From: Thalassotalea nanhaiensis
GTDB lineage: Bacteria > Pseudomonadota > Gammaproteobacteria > Enterobacterales > Alteromonadaceae
NCBI RefSeq assembly: GCF_031583575.1
Contig: NZ_CP134146.1
Location: 3,224,001-3,288,000, forward strand
DNA length: 64,000 nt
Direction of reading: 5' to 3'
Position numbers and translations under genes: made by a program. Shown here in pieces: positions 12,824 to 23,585 of the stretch. Numbering within the stretch: the first letter of the stretch is position 1; each line of letters opens with the position of its first letter. The notes beneath the pieces are model-generated. The model was not told the origin of the DNA and searched no databases. It was given only the letters and a program-made list of their open reading frames with translations.

Positions 12824-15397
12824 TTAATTAATAACGAGCTGTCCAGAAGAGCCTAGCTCTATTGTTATTGTAGTTTCAGGTAAATATTTTCCTGATAGCA
12901 GCTCTTGTGCCAACGGGTTTTCAATATATTGTTGTATTGCCCGCTTCAGTGGTCTTGCACCATATACGGGATCAAAACCAACTTCAGCCACTTTCGTTAA
13001 GGCATCATCACTGATCTCTAATGATAATTGCTTTTCAGCCAGACGGCCTGCTAACTGTTTAATTTGAATATTAGCGATTTTCTTTATTTGCTGTGCATTT
13101 AATGGATGGAATACAACTGATTCATCAATTCGGTTTATAAATTCAGGTTTGAAATGCTGGCCAACAACGCCCATTACGGTATTTCGTAAATCATCATAAG
13201 AGCTTTCAGTCGCTAACTCCTGGATCAGATCTGAGCCCATATTTGACGTCATAATAATAACGGTATTACGAAAATCAACAGTTCGCCCCTGGCCATCCGT
13301 TAAACGGCCATCATCTAATACTTGTAATAAAATATTAAACACATCTGGGTGAGCCTTTTCAATTTCATCGAGCAAGATCACTGAATATGGTTTTCGACGA
13401 ACAGCCTCTGTTATATATCCACCTTCTTCGTAACCAACATAACCAGGCGGTGCCCCGATTAATCGAGCCACAGAATGTTTTTCCATAAACTCAGACATGT
13501 CGACCCTGATCAACGCATCCTCACTATCGAAGAGAAAATTGGCTAACGCTTTAGTGAGTTCTGTTTTGCCAACGCCTGTTGGCCCTAAAAACATAAATGA
13601 ACCAATCGGCTGATTAGGATCTGACAGTCCTGCTCGAGATCGACGAATTGCATTAGAAACGGCAGTTAATGCTTCGCTTTGTCCTATCACTTTTTTCTGC
13701 AGCTGTTGCTCCATCTGCAATAGTTTATCTCGCTCACCTTCGAGCATTTTTGCTACAGGTATACCAGTAGCTTTAGACAATACTTCTGCTATTTCTACAT
13801 CTGTAACCCTATTCTTTAACAGGGTTAGTTCGATTTCATCGGCATTTACTGAACTTTCCAATTGCTTTTCCAACTCAGGAATACGGCCATATTGCAATTC
13901 AGACATGCGATTTAAGTCGCCACCTCGATGCGCAACTTCCAAATCCAGCCGTGCTTGTTCTAAGTCAGCTTTAATGGCTTGAGTGCCATAAACAGAAGCT
14001 TTTTCATTTTTCCAAACTTGTTCTAACTGATCAAACCGCTGTTGGTTATCACTAATTTCTTCTTCCATTAGCTGTAAGCGTTTAATTGATGCAGCATCGC
14101 TTTCTTTCTCAATCGCTTTTTGTTCAAGTTTAAGCTGGATAAGTCGGCGCTCAATACGATCTAAATCTTCTGGTTTAGAATCCATTTGCATTCTTATACT
14201 GGAAGCCGCTTCATCAATAAGGTCGATCGCTTTGTCTGGTAGTTGACGATCACTTATATAGCGGTGCGATAAACTTGCCGCAGAAACTATGGCTGGATCA
14301 GTTATGTCTACGCTGTGGTGTAATTCATAACGCTCTTTCAAACCACGTAATATAGCAATGGTGTCTTCAACACTAGGCTCTTCTACTAATACTTTTTGAA
14401 AACGACGCTCTAGGGCAGCATCTTTTTCAATATATTGTCGATATTCATCTAAGGTAGTTGCACCTACGCAATGTAAGTCGCCACGAGCCAGCGCAGGCTT
14501 TAGCATGTTACTTGCATCCATTGCACCATCGCTTTTACCTGCGCCAACCATAGTATGAAGTTCATCGATGAATAAAATAACCTGACCTTCCTCTTTGGCA
14601 AGTTCACTTAATACCGCTTTTAATCGTTCCTCAAATTCACCTCGGTACTTAGCGCCTGCGATAAGGGCGCCCATATCTAGTGAAAGTACTTGCTTGTTTT
14701 TAAGCCCTTCTGATACTTCGCCATTAACAATACGCTGGGCTAACCCTTCTACAATGGCGGTTTTGCCAACACCAGGTTGGCCAATTAATACTGGATTGTT
14801 TTTCGTTCGGCGCTGCAATACCTGCACGGTTCGTCGGATCTCTTCATCGCGACCAATCACCGGGTCTAATTTACCTTGCTCTGCTCGTTCAGTTAAGTTT
14901 ATGGTGTACTTATCAAGAGCTTGGCGAGTATCTTCTGCGTTAGGGTCATCAACAGTTTGACCACCACGTGCCTTTTCAATAGCAGCAAGTATTTGCTTTT
15001 CTTTTAAAGAGAGTTGCTTTAATAACCCCCCCAACCTGCCTTTATCTTGCAGAGCTGCTAGTAGGAATATTTCTGAAGAGATAAACTTATCATTTTGTTT
15101 TTGCGACAGCTTATCGCAAAGGTTTAATAAGGAAGCAAGTTGATTGGAAACCTGTATTTCCCCGCCAACGCCCTCAACCTGTGGTATTTGCTCTAACAGT
15201 TGAGTGAGTTTATTGCGAAAATTACTTACATCAACACCACAGTTTTTTAAAATAGGTAACACTGAACCGCCCGACTGATTTAGCAACGCTAACATTAAGT
15301 GGGCAGGTTCGATGAACTGATGATCTTTACCCAACGCTAACGATTGAGCATCGGCTAAGGCTTGTTGAAATTTTTGAGTGAGTTTATCTAATCGCAT
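12824..15397 (-). CDS. clpB: ATP-dependent disaggregase ClpB
   Basis: An 857-residue protein of standard ClpB length. It has an N-terminal double Clp domain (about 1-150), a first AAA+ module with Walker A GQPGVGKT at 206-213, a long coiled-coil middle domain (about 410-530) and a second AAA+ module with Walker A GPTGVGKT at about 605-612. The middle domain separates it from ClpA and ClpC. With DnaK it pulls proteins out of aggregates after heat shock. It is transcribed alone; the 140-base upstream gap holds a possible promoter. Confidence 0.97.
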   Translation of the reverse strand: MRLDKLTQKFQQALADAQSLALGKDHQFIEPAHLMLALLNQSGGSVLPILKNCGVDVSNFRNKLTQLLEQIPQVEGVGGEIQVSNQLASLLNLCDKLSQKQNDKFISSEIFLLAALQDKGRLGGLLKQLSLKEKQILAAIEKARGGQTVDDPNAEDTRQALDKYTINLTERAEQGKLDPVIGRDEEIRRTVQVLQRRTKNNPVLIGQPGVGKTAIVEGLAQRIVNGEVSEGLKNKQVLSLDMGALIAGAKYRGEFEERLKAVLSELAKEEGQVILFIDELHTMVGAGKSDGAMDASNMLKPALARGDLHCVGATTLDEYRQYIEKDAALERRFQKVLVEEPSVEDTIAILRGLKERYELHHSVDITDPAIVSAASLSHRYISDRQLPDKAIDLIDEAASSIRMQMDSKPEDLDRIERRLIQLKLEQKAIEKESDAASIKRLQLMEEEISDNQQRFDQLEQVWKNEKASVYGTQAIKADLEQARLDLEVAHRGGDLNRMSELQYGRIPELEKQLESSVNADEIELTLLKNRVTDVEIAEVLSKATGIPVAKMLEGERDKLLQMEQQLQKKVIGQSEALTAVSNAIRRSRAGLSDPNQPIGSFMFLGPTGVGKTELTKALANFLFDSEDALIRVDMSEFMEKHSVARLIGAPPGYVGYEEGGYITEAVRRKPYSVILLDEIEKAHPDVFNILLQVLDDGRLTDGQGRTVDFRNTVIIMTSNMGSDLIQELATESSYDDLRNTVMGVVGQHFKPEFINRIDESVVFHPLNAQQIKKIANIQIKQLAGRLAEKQLSLEISDDALTKVAEVGFDPVYGARPLKRAIQQYIENPLAQELLSGKYLPETTITIELGSSGQLVIN

Positions 15398-15457
15398 GAA
15401 AATACTCCGTTTTATTTAATCGTAAATTAAATAAGTTTTTTAACTGCTTCTATTAGT

Positions 15458-15486
15458 TAAATATGCACAGAGCGGATGAATTTCAA
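15458..15486 (-). promoter_or_regulatory. possible clpB promoter
   Basis: TTGAAA (15481-15486) is followed after 17 bases by TATTTA (15458-15463). TTGAAA also fits a sigma-32 -35 element, but the CCCCAT -10 is not present (GTGCATAT instead), so heat-shock control cannot be claimed from sequence. Confidence 0.35.
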
Positions 15487-15537
15487 TGGCGCTGAATAAT
15501 TTATTGTTTATAAAAGATTACAATTTTAGTTTTGAAG

Positions 15538-16302
15538 TTATGTGTTAATACATATAACAGACGCCATACGGCCAGTTTTTCCATCTCTTCGGTAAGAAAA
15601 ATATTTGTCCTGATTTGTATAGGTACACTCGGCTAAGCCAATGATCTTATTGATACCGAGTTGCTGTAATTGTAATGTTGCAATCAGATGCAGGTCAGCA
15701 AGAAACTTTCCATCTGGCTGTTGTACAAAGGCTTTAGAAAAGTCAGGTGATAGTTTTTCGAATTGTTGCTTTACTTCCAAGCCCACTTCAAAGGCTTTTG
15801 GACCAATACAGGGGCCTAACCATGCTGTTATGTTGTCTGGTGTATCTTTAAATAATTTAACGGTATTGGCGATAATATTATCAGCCAATGGCCGCCAACC
15901 ACCATGAATTGCCGCAATTTCAGCGCCTGTATTATTTACTAATAAAATTGGCAAACAGTCAGCGGTGAGTATTCCCAATGCAAGGTTGCTATTATTGGTG
16001 TAGGAAGCATCTGCCGTTAAAGGCGTAGATGAATAACATTTAACATCAATAACATCACTGCCATGAATTTGATTTAGCCATTGAATATTACATTCTTGTG
16101 GAAAATACTGAGCGAGTTTTTGTCGATTTAAGGTTACGCAGTGTTCGCTATCACTAACATGAAAGCCAAGGTTAAAGCTGTCATAGGGAGTGTTGCTGTG
16201 GCCATTTTGTCGTGAAGTTGTAACTGCCAACACATTGTCATCTGTTGGCAGTTTTATGTTTATAATCGCATTTTTATCAGCGGTATTGGGAGAGTCAGAC
16301 AA
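15538..16302 (-). CDS. pgeF: peptidoglycan editing factor PgeF (YfiH, laccase-domain protein)
   Basis: A 254-residue protein of the multicopper-oxidase-like DUF152/YfiH family. The conserved metal-binding segments are QIHGSDVIDV, TADCLPILLV and IHGGWRPLADN, carrying the His, Cys and His ligands. In E. coli this protein corrects peptidoglycan precursors containing serine instead of alanine; older annotations call it a polyphenol oxidase. It follows rluD by 3 bases, the usual pair in gammaproteobacteria, and is probably co-translated with it. Confidence 0.92.
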   Translation of the reverse strand: MSDSPNTADKNAIINIKLPTDDNVLAVTTSRQNGHSNTPYDSFNLGFHVSDSEHCVTLNRQKLAQYFPQECNIQWLNQIHGSDVIDVKCYSSTPLTADASYTNNSNLALGILTADCLPILLVNNTGAEIAAIHGGWRPLADNIIANTVKLFKDTPDNITAWLGPCIGPKAFEVGLEVKQQFEKLSPDFSKAFVQQPDGKFLADLHLIATLQLQQLGINKIIGLAECTYTNQDKYFSYRRDGKTGRMASVICINT

Positions 16303-16305
16303 TCG

Positions 16306-17280
16306 TTAAAATTCTTCAATAGGATTTAGTTTCAGATCTTCTTTTAACGCTGCATTCATTTTAACCATATCCTCTGGAATTTCTGCATGCCATGTCATCA
16401 ATTCACCGTTAATTGGATGGTATAAAGACAGCATGGTTGCGTGCAGAGCTTGGCGCTTGAAGCCACGTAGCTCATCTAAAAACTCACTGCTAGCAGCCTT
16501 AGGCGGTCTTGGGCGACCACCATAAACAGGATCGCCAACTAAAGGGTGGCCTATAAATGACATATGCACGCGGATCTGATGAGTACGACCAGTCTCTAAA
16601 CGTAGACGCAAACGAGTGTGTAAACGATATTTTTCCATTACTCGATAATGAGTAACCGACGGGCGACCTGAGATAGTAACCGCCATATGAGTTCGTTTGG
16701 TAGAATGACGACCAATAGGTTCATCAACAATTCCGCCTGCAGTCATAATGCCATTAGCAATAGCTTCATATTCACGAGTAATTTCGCGAGCTTGCAATGC
16801 TTCAACCAAGTTGGTTTGCGCAGCAATTGTTTTAGCAACAACCATCAACCCCGTAGTATCTTTATCTAAACGATGAACAATACCAGCACGAGGTAACAGC
16901 TCTTGTCCCGGGCAATGATGCAATAAGGCATTTAAAACCGTGCCATCAGGATTACCTGCACCTGGGTGTACCACTAACCCAGCAGGTTTGTTTATGACGA
17001 TAATATCATCATCTTCATAAACAATATCTAGCTTAATAGCTTGGGCTTCATGATGTACTTCAGTTTCAAGCTCGGCGTTTAACGTAATGGTTTCACCACC
17101 CGCCATTTTAACGCGAGCTTTTGTGATTACTTCACCATTTACTTGAACACTACCATCTAAAATCCAGTCTTTTAAACGAGATCTTGAATAATCGGGGAAC
17201 ATTTGGGCAATTGTTTGGTCTAGACGTTTACCTAAACATGAATCAGGCACTACGTCTTGGTGTTGAATATTTTCAGCCAT
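16306..17280 (-). CDS. rluD: 23S rRNA pseudouridine synthase RluD
   Basis: A 324-residue protein. An S4 RNA-binding domain (about 15-75) precedes a RluA-family catalytic domain with HRLDKDTTGLMVVAK; the catalytic aspartate is D139, the same number as in E. coli RluD. It makes pseudouridines 1911, 1915 and 1917 in helix 69 of 23S rRNA. It is divergent from bamD, as in many gammaproteobacteria. The leader contains an 8-bp dyad (17299-17306 with 17315-17322, GCACAGTG) that could be an operator or mRNA hairpin. Confidence 0.95.
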   Translation of the reverse strand: MAENIQHQDVVPDSCLGKRLDQTIAQMFPDYSRSRLKDWILDGSVQVNGEVITKARVKMAGGETITLNAELETEVHHEAQAIKLDIVYEDDDIIVINKPAGLVVHPGAGNPDGTVLNALLHHCPGQELLPRAGIVHRLDKDTTGLMVVAKTIAAQTNLVEALQAREITREYEAIANGIMTAGGIVDEPIGRHSTKRTHMAVTISGRPSVTHYRVMEKYRLHTRLRLRLETGRTHQIRVHMSFIGHPLVGDPVYGGRPRPPKAASSEFLDELRGFKRQALHATMLSLYHPINGELMTWHAEIPEDMVKMNAALKEDLKLNPIEEF

Positions 17281-17446
17281 TAAAGTCTCTATAAATTAGC
17301 ACAGTGTTAATTAGCACTGTGCAATGCTCGAAAGCTAGGTTAGAATGTTTACACATTATATTTAATACTTAGTTTAAGTATTTTACCTGCTTTAGGCAGG
17401 GCTTTCATAATTATTTTTAAAGGGTCGCAACAGACATCCTACTTAT

Positions 17447-18211
17447 ATGAACAAGTTTACATTAAAAATCGCTACATTATCTTTATTTTTAAGTTTAGCC
17501 GGGTGTTCATCATCGCCTGAAGACATTGAAAAAGTGCCAGATAAATCTGCCCAAGCTTTATACCTCGATGCAAAAGATGCGCTTGATAACGGTTTATACC
17601 AAAAAGCTATTCCTATTTTATCTGCAATAGACTCACGATACCCGTTTGGTGCGATTTCACACCAAGTACAGCTTGACTTGATTTATGCATATTATAAAGC
17701 AGGAAACATTGCCCAAGGTACAGCGTTAGTAGAGCGTTTTTTACGCTTAAACCCTGGCCATAAAAATGTTGATTACGTTTATTACATGCGCGCCTTGATG
17801 AATCTTTCATTAGAAGAAAATTTATTCCAGGAAATGGCCGGCATTGACAGAAGTGACCGCGATCCTAAACACGCACGCTCAGCCTTTGATGACTTTAGAA
17901 CGATACTAACAGTTTACCCTGACAGTAAATATGCTTCAGATTCACGTAAACGCATGATCGCAATTAAGAGTCGACTAGCTGATTATGAATTAGCAGCAGC
18001 ACGTTTCTTCATGGAGCGTAAAGCTTATGCAGCAGCCGCTAATCGCGGCCGTTATATCGTTGAATTTTTTGGCCCAAGTGATCAAGTTGAAGATGCGTTA
18101 GTGATCATGATTGAATGTTATGAAATTTTAGGCTTGGATGACTTACAAAAAAATGCGCGCCAGGTATTAGCATTAAACTACCCTAATAACCCGACGCTAC
18201 ATGGCAACTAG
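17447..18211 (+). CDS. bamD: outer membrane protein assembly factor BamD
   Basis: A 254-residue lipoprotein. The signal peptide ends at a lipobox LAGC with Cys20, followed by tetratricopeptide-like repeats (from about residue 35) with typical segments such as SAQALYLDAKDALDNGLYQK and RYPFGAISHQ. BamD is an essential part of the BAM complex that inserts beta-barrel proteins into the outer membrane. Length and position opposite rluD-pgeF-clpB match other gammaproteobacteria. A strong bidirectional terminator follows. Confidence 0.95.
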   Translation: MNKFTLKIATLSLFLSLAGCSSSPEDIEKVPDKSAQALYLDAKDALDNGLYQKAIPILSAIDSRYPFGAISHQVQLDLIYAYYKAGNIAQGTALVERFLRLNPGHKNVDYVYYMRALMNLSLEENLFQEMAGIDRSDRDPKHARSAFDDFRTILTVYPDSKYASDSRKRMIAIKSRLADYELAAARFFMERKAYAAAANRGRYIVEFFGPSDQVEDALVIMIECYEILGLDDLQKNARQVLALNYPNNPTLHGN

Positions 18212-18252
18212 GCAAACTATCTTCTGAGATAAGGTTCTAATAAATTAGGACA

Positions 18253-18282
18253 AAAAATGGCGTTCAATTGAACGCCATTTTT
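18253..18282. terminator. bidirectional terminator between bamD and glnB
   Basis: A perfect 30-bp palindrome (AAAAATGGCGTTCAA and its complement, centre at 18267/18268). It ends in T-runs on both strands and serves the convergent genes on each side. Confidence 0.88.
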
Positions 18283-18373
18283 ACTTCAGGGAAGAAGGAA
18301 TGCAAACTGCCATGGATAGCTATAAGTTTGTAATTTGCTTACATCAGTACGTTTATATAAACACTACGATTGA

Positions 18374-18766
<393 letters not shown>

Positions 18767-18905
18767 TTACTACAATATAAATAGCGAAAAAGACAAATAA
18801 AGCTATAAAATTGAAATAAGTCTACTTATTTCAATTTACAACATAGCAAGCCCATAATAACATTGATAAAATGATTTTTTTTGAATTGTGCTTTAAGGGC
18901 CATCT

Positions 18906-19736
18906 ATGAACCGCCAAGCTATCATTAGCGAAATGAAAGTATTAGCAGAAATTGACGCTAAATTTGAAATTACTCGCCGAGTAAACTTTATTAAAGAGCA
19001 GTTGGTTAACTCTGGCTTAAAACATTTAATTTTAGGTATAAGTGGTGGTGTTGATTCATCGACATGTGGCCGATTAGCACAACTTGCGGTTAATGAATTA
19101 AACGAAGGACAAGATGGCGGCTATAAGTTTATCGCCATGCGCTTGCCGTATAACGTACAGGCTGATGAAGACGATGCACAATTAGCATTACAGTTTATTC
19201 AACCAAGTCAGTGTATCTCTACCAATGTTATGGCTGGTGTAGATGGCGTCCATCAAGAAGCGGTGGCAATTTTAGGCGAAAGTGGTTTATTAGAAGCTAA
19301 TGCAAACCGCTTAGATTTTTCTAAAGGAAACGTAAAAGCTCGTACTCGTATGGTGATGCAATATCATATCGCCGGCATATTGGGTGGTTTAGTTATTGGT
19401 ACAGACCATAGTGCTGAAAACATTACCGGTTTTTATACAAAATGGGGTGATGGCGCTTGTGATATGGCACCTTTATTTGGTTTAAGTAAACGCCAAGTGC
19501 GCTTACTTGCAAGAACAATGGGCGCACCTGAAAAACTAATCACTAAAGCGCCTACCGCCGACCTGGAAGAGCTTGCTCCAGGTAAAGAAGATGAAGCGGC
19601 ACTGGGGGTAAGTTATGATGATATTGATAATTTCCTAGAAGGCAAAGAAGTTAAAGCTGAGGTTGCAAATAAACTAGTAAGTATTTTCAACAATACCCAA
19701 CATAAACGTAAACCTATTCCGACTATTTACGATTAA
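18906..19736 (+). CDS. nadE: NH3-dependent NAD+ synthetase
   Basis: A 276-residue N-type ATP pyrophosphatase with the P-loop [12 protein letters not shown] (45-56). It lacks the glutaminase domain found in longer NadE proteins, so it uses ammonia to amidate deamido-NAD. The [17 protein letters not shown] segment near the C-terminus is characteristic of the E. coli-type enzyme. The gene stands alone, divergent from glnB, with a terminator 22 bases after the stop codon. Confidence 0.96.
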   Translation: MNRQAIISEMKVLAEIDAKFEITRRVNFIKEQLVNSGLKHLILGISGGVDSSTCGRLAQLAVNELNEGQDGGYKFIAMRLPYNVQADEDDAQLALQFIQPSQCISTNVMAGVDGVHQEAVAILGESGLLEANANRLDFSKGNVKARTRMVMQYHIAGILGGLVIGTDHSAENITGFYTKWGDGACDMAPLFGLSKRQVRLLARTMGAPEKLITKAPTADLEELAPGKEDEAALGVSYDDIDNFLEGKEVKAEVANKLVSIFNNTQHKRKPIPTIYD

Positions 19737-19758
19737 ACCTTGGTTTAAATCAGATATG

Positions 19759-19784
19759 AAAAGACCTGCTGTTGCAGGTCTTTT
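19759..19784. terminator. terminator between nadE and the minor pilin cluster
   Basis: An 11-bp stem (AAAAGACCTGC 19759-19769 with GCAGGTCTTTT 19774-19784) and a TGTT loop. It has T-runs on both strands, so it can also end the leftward pilin operon. Confidence 0.88.
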
Positions 19785-19807
19785 ACGTTTTAGAGATTAA
19801 ATTGCTA

Positions 19808-20227
19808 CTACCAACATGACGCAGGCGTTTTATTTCCTTTTGGATATGTTGGACTCACTTCAATTTTAAGCGGTGTACAGTCTGTGTCAGAGGTTTGTGT
19901 GCCTTGAGCTGTAGCAGTAATGGTAAACGAATTGGCATTAGCACCACTTACAGACAGTTTATAATAGCCATTTTCAGTATCAGCACTTACCGGAATTGCT
20001 GCACCACACTTATATCCTGAACCACCAATAGCCGTTGCATAACTAGGACAATTACCACGATATTTCTTTTGCGCTAACAGTACTGACAACATGGCGGTTT
20101 TACCATCACTTCTGCGCGCCTTTTTCGCTGAATCGGAAAAAGATGGATAAGCAATACCAGCAATAATACCGATTATGGCTACTACAACCATTAACTCTAT
20201 TAAGCTAAAGCCTCTATTTATTTTCAT
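19808..20227 (-). CDS. pilE: type IV pilin-like protein PilE, cluster A
   Basis: A 139-residue prepilin. The class III signal is MKINRG^FSLIELMVVVAIIGIIAG, with Glu at mature position 5 and a long N-terminal helix. A small C-terminal domain follows with four cysteines (NCPS, KCGA, DCTP, SCW), so two disulfides are possible. Start at 20227 chosen because the prepilin leader begins here; it overlaps the end of the preceding gene. PilE proteins of this kind are minor pilins of the pil operon that prime pilus assembly. Last gene of cluster A. Confidence 0.85.
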   Translation of the reverse strand: MKINRGFSLIELMVVVAIIGIIAGIAYPSFSDSAKKARRSDGKTAMLSVLLAQKKYRGNCPSYATAIGGSGYKCGAAIPVSADTENGYYKLSVSGANANSFTITATAQGTQTSDTDCTPLKIEVSPTYPKGNKTPASCW

Positions 20228-20240
20228 TGTTATTTTCCTA

Positions 20241-22328
20241 CTAAGGGCAGCTGCCATTTGTCAAAACAGTAATATCAACTTGAACACTATTTGGTTCAAC
20301 ATCTGTAAATTTGATAATGCTGGTTTTAAGGTTGTCAATAATTTCTACACCACCTACCGGCGTTGGGTTAGGGGCAGATATACAAATATCCTTGGAGCTG
20401 GTAAAACTCAAGAAACCAGTCCACTTAGCAGGGTCAGTTAATAGGTTACTACTGGTACAGCTGTAGCTTAAACCATCGTCTGCAGGCAAACAATTACCAT
20501 CGGAAGATTCAATTTGGGTTATGCCCTTACCACCGTTCGCTTCTGTGATCCTGCCGTAAACATTAAATACTTCACCCAATTGACAAGAAAAATTTTGATT
20601 GTCCATATTGGATTTAACGGTTGTGTGATACTGTCTTAAATTATCACAAGCCATTTCAGTGATGTCTGGGTTAATTTGAACATAACCATTCCAACCTAAT
20701 GTACTGTCTTCGGTATCTGGCCAATCATAAACGGTACAAGCATAGGTTATTTCAAAACTGTCATCGGCATAAATAGGATCAGTAATTTCACAGTTACCTA
20801 CACCATCAGACGTATTCATCCAGGTAGTTTTTATAATGTCATAATTTGACCACAACATGTCGGCTTTAAAATAAATCGCGCCACTTACCGTATATTTTGT
20901 CGATGGTGGATCACTTGGATCAAATGGACAAGTGTCATCTATTTCGAAACCGAAGGCGTCTAATTTAATATCATCATAATACGTTAACATATTACCATCT
21001 GCGTCAACTGCAGGGGTATTTAAACAGTAAAAATCTGTTGGATTACCTGAAAACAACTCGCCAGAGTTAGAATCGGTTCGCATCATCGGGCCATTATTAC
21101 TTACCCCAATACATGATGCACCATCGTTATCGCTAAGCTGAGTTACAACAAAATCATGAGATGCTTGCACGGGTACTGCTTTTGGATCTGGCAATTTCAT
21201 TGCATCTTTCACACCAATTGAATAATATATGTTCAAGCCAGTGTCAGGGTCGACCTCTTGTACACCAGTACCTGCATCAATTAAGTAGGTCATACCGCGA
21301 TAAACACGACGTGAGGCAACACGAGGATCCGCAAAGGCATCGATTGATGTTGGGTCACCTTGACAAACTTTATCCTTTACACCTACCCCAACATTTGAAC
21401 CAGTACCGTCAGAAAAGACAATACCAACATTACCATGCCAGCCACCACCTAAATAACAGGTGTAGTCAAAATATTTATAGCTATTATTATCTGTTTCGTA
21501 TGCGTCAGTGGTAGAAGAAGTAATAGCTTGAGGCTTAATTTCACCATCAATTTCTTTTAAATAATACCGCTGACAAAATGCAGCATCAGATGCTTTTACG
21601 TATATTTCACCCAACTCCCAAGACTTTTGCGCTGCTGTGTCGATATACACACGGCCGGAGATTTCCACAAACCCTGTACAACCGTCAGGGTTACCACCAT
21701 CACCAATTTCACAAGCATCTTTTAGGGTTAATACAACATCATCGTCAGAAGTAAGCCTTAAATCACCATCACCTCGGTCTAATAAGCCGGTTAAATCGCC
21801 ATTAGTATCGGTATCTGGTGATTCACCGTCACCAACTTGCCCTTCACCTAATTTTGCTCGTCCAGTTGCCGAGCGAACTAAGGTATCAGCATCGTCAAGG
21901 TCCTCAATTTCACCAGCTAAACTTGGTGATTCCCAAGCAAGTTCGGTTTTTAATGAAATTTCATATGTTTCATTAGCTGTATCTACCCAGGTAACACTTA
22001 CGGTAAGCTCTTTTGTATCACCTGGTGAGGCTACAGTATCTGTTCTGGTAAATGTGGTATTAGTTCCGGTGTGCGTAGTTTGGTTGCCATCTGTTATTGT
22101 TGCAAACAAAGTGTCAAATTCTGTCGCATTTATAGCATCTAAGGTATAGTTTCTTAACTCTTCAATACGAGATTGGGCTAAGGCTATAGCTTCTGCCCGC
22201 GTCTTAGAGTCCGCGCTTTCAGTAACTAAGCCACTTTGGAATGCTCCTACAGCAAGTAAACCGACCGCCATTATGGCCAGCGCAACTAGAACCTCTATTA
22301 AGCCAAAGCCTTTTGTTGATATTTTCAT
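20241..22328 (-). CDS. giant PilV-like minor pilin with a cysteine-rich C-terminal repeat region (695 aa)
   Basis: The N-terminus MKISTKGFGLIEVLVALAIMA is a normal PilV prepilin leader (cut after Gly8 or so, Glu at +5) and residues 1-135 resemble PilV. Ordinary PilV proteins have about 150-220 residues; this one carries some 550 more. The extension has an acidic linker with DTDTNGDL, then three diverged modules (about 215-345, 490-585 and 600-665). Each shows a G(R/A)(V/I)Y or YGRI strand, a cysteine, a (Y/F)xYxC or SYSC strand and a W(H/N/T)G(N/Y/F) strand. About twenty cysteines suggest many disulfides. Lies between pilX and pilE, where pilY1 usually sits. Could be a tip adhesin; function is inferred only. 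Confidence 0.75.
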   Translation of the reverse strand: MKISTKGFGLIEVLVALAIMAVGLLAVGAFQSGLVTESADSKTRAEAIALAQSRIEELRNYTLDAINATEFDTLFATITDGNQTTHTGTNTTFTRTDTVASPGDTKELTVSVTWVDTANETYEISLKTELAWESPSLAGEIEDLDDADTLVRSATGRAKLGEGQVGDGESPDTDTNGDLTGLLDRGDGDLRLTSDDDVVLTLKDACEIGDGGNPDGCTGFVEISGRVYIDTAAQKSWELGEIYVKASDAAFCQRYYLKEIDGEIKPQAITSSTTDAYETDNNSYKYFDYTCYLGGGWHGNVGIVFSDGTGSNVGVGVKDKVCQGDPTSIDAFADPRVASRRVYRGMTYLIDAGTGVQEVDPDTGLNIYYSIGVKDAMKLPDPKAVPVQASHDFVVTQLSDNDGASCIGVSNNGPMMRTDSNSGELFSGNPTDFYCLNTPAVDADGNMLTYYDDIKLDAFGFEIDDTCPFDPSDPPSTKYTVSGAIYFKADMLWSNYDIIKTTWMNTSDGVGNCEITDPIYADDSFEITYACTVYDWPDTEDSTLGWNGYVQINPDITEMACDNLRQYHTTVKSNMDNQNFSCQLGEVFNVYGRITEANGGKGITQIESSDGNCLPADDGLSYSCTSSNLLTDPAKWTGFLSFTSSKDICISAPNPTPVGGVEIIDNLKTSIIKFTDVEPNSVQVDITVLTNGSCP

Positions 22329-22342
22329 TTAAAACATCTCCA

Positions 22343-23584
22343 CTAAAAATCTTTCCAACTGCCTGCGGCTACCGCCTGTTGATTATTATACTGCCTACTT
22401 TCCAATAACCTAGAGTTGTAATGTATATCTAAACTACCGCTGGTACTGTTTAAATCACCGCCAGATATTACCGCGCCATGAAAGGTAACATTACCACTTG
22501 CCGTTGCGGTCCCCATAATAAACACAACACCGTAAAAATGAGGACCACCTTTAAATTCAACATCACCATCAATAATTAAAATTGTTGGCGCTTCATCCGC
22601 TTCAGCGCACACATTGCCACCTGTTACACTTGCTTCGCAACCGACTGTGCCACCATTTACCTGTAACGTTGTACCCGCAGGAACGTCGTACCAAACAACT
22701 TGTTCTGTTGCACCTTCTACACAGCTTACATAGGTATTTGCGCCACACTCTTTAGCTTCTGCAGGTGCATCGGGACTAACGATGACATTGGTTCGAGTTT
22801 CACGATAATGCTCAGGGGAAGTACCAAAAAAATTCTCAAACATCTCTGCCGGGGATAACCGCATAAGATCAGAGTCATGCTCGAGAATATCTAAGCCAAC
22901 TGTCTCTTTATTTGACGTTTGTACTGTTGCGCATAAACCAGGAGTATCCATACAACTTGGGTAACCTGCATCTGCGGGGTTGGCTATATAGGTAGCAGTA
23001 GAGTTATTGGAGCCAATATCAATATCGCCACCACTCCAGATAGTACTATGCCCCTCAGTGTTATGAACGGTTGCCGAGCCATTAATGTCTAAATTACCAC
23101 GTGTGCTTAATGGGTTATCAGGAGCGAAAGGCAAAGGATCTAATGCTTGCATGTTAGCAGTAATACTTCGAGTTGCCGTGCCATCATCACTTACGCCAAC
23201 AGCATTGAATATATACGCATCTAAATCGTTAATGACAATTGGGGTAATGTTTACAGTAACGCTGCCTTTATCCAAGGTAGTACTCATTGAATCATTAGAG
23301 CCATCAGAATTTGTATCAAAGACCCCGATTATGTTGTCTTCATCGTCCCAGTAGGTTTTCTTTGCAACCGACTGCATTGCTGTTGCCAAACCCGCTTCTG
23401 CATTTTCAAACGCTTGTCTTGCTCTAAAGTCATTACTCACTAATTTCTGCTCAACAAGAACTGAACGAGCCAAATATAAAGAAATTAAGGTAATAAGTAT
23501 CAACAAGATAATTGATACAACTAATACCGCCATGCCCTGCTGTTTTTTGCGTAAATTAGAGTAATTATTATTTATATTTTTCAT
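22343..23584 (-). CDS. pilX: PilX-like minor pilin with a repeat-containing C-terminal domain
   Basis: 413 residues. The leader KKQQG^MAVLVVSIILLILIT lacks Glu5, as is usual for PilX. Residues about 20-120 contain the PilX helix (ENAEAGLATAMQ). The C-terminal half has strand-like repeats such as GNLDINGS, GDIDIGSN, GDVEFKGG, GNVTFHGA and GGDLNSTS, suggesting a small beta-helix. An acidic loop DTNSDGSND may bind calcium. The start at 23584 follows the pilW stop by one base and has an AGG ribosome binding site; an upstream in-frame start would give a Cys-rich tail before the prepilin leader and was rejected. Most PilX proteins are under 250 residues, so this one is long. Confidence 0.75.
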   Translation of the reverse strand: MKNINNNYSNLRKKQQGMAVLVVSIILLILITLISLYLARSVLVEQKLVSNDFRARQAFENAEAGLATAMQSVAKKTYWDDEDNIIGVFDTNSDGSNDSMSTTLDKGSVTVNITPIVINDLDAYIFNAVGVSDDGTATRSITANMQALDPLPFAPDNPLSTRGNLDINGSATVHNTEGHSTIWSGGDIDIGSNNSTATYIANPADAGYPSCMDTPGLCATVQTSNKETVGLDILEHDSDLMRLSPAEMFENFFGTSPEHYRETRTNVIVSPDAPAEAKECGANTYVSCVEGATEQVVWYDVPAGTTLQVNGGTVGCEASVTGGNVCAEADEAPTILIIDGDVEFKGGPHFYGVVFIMGTATASGNVTFHGAVISGGDLNSTSGSLDIHYNSRLLESRQYNNQQAVAAGSWKDF

Positions 23585-23585
23585 A

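Noticed and set aside
15458-15486. Heat-shock (sigma-32) promoter for clpB
   Set aside because: Only the -35 like TTGAAA fits; the -10 is not CCCCAT-like, so it is kept only as a general promoter candidate.
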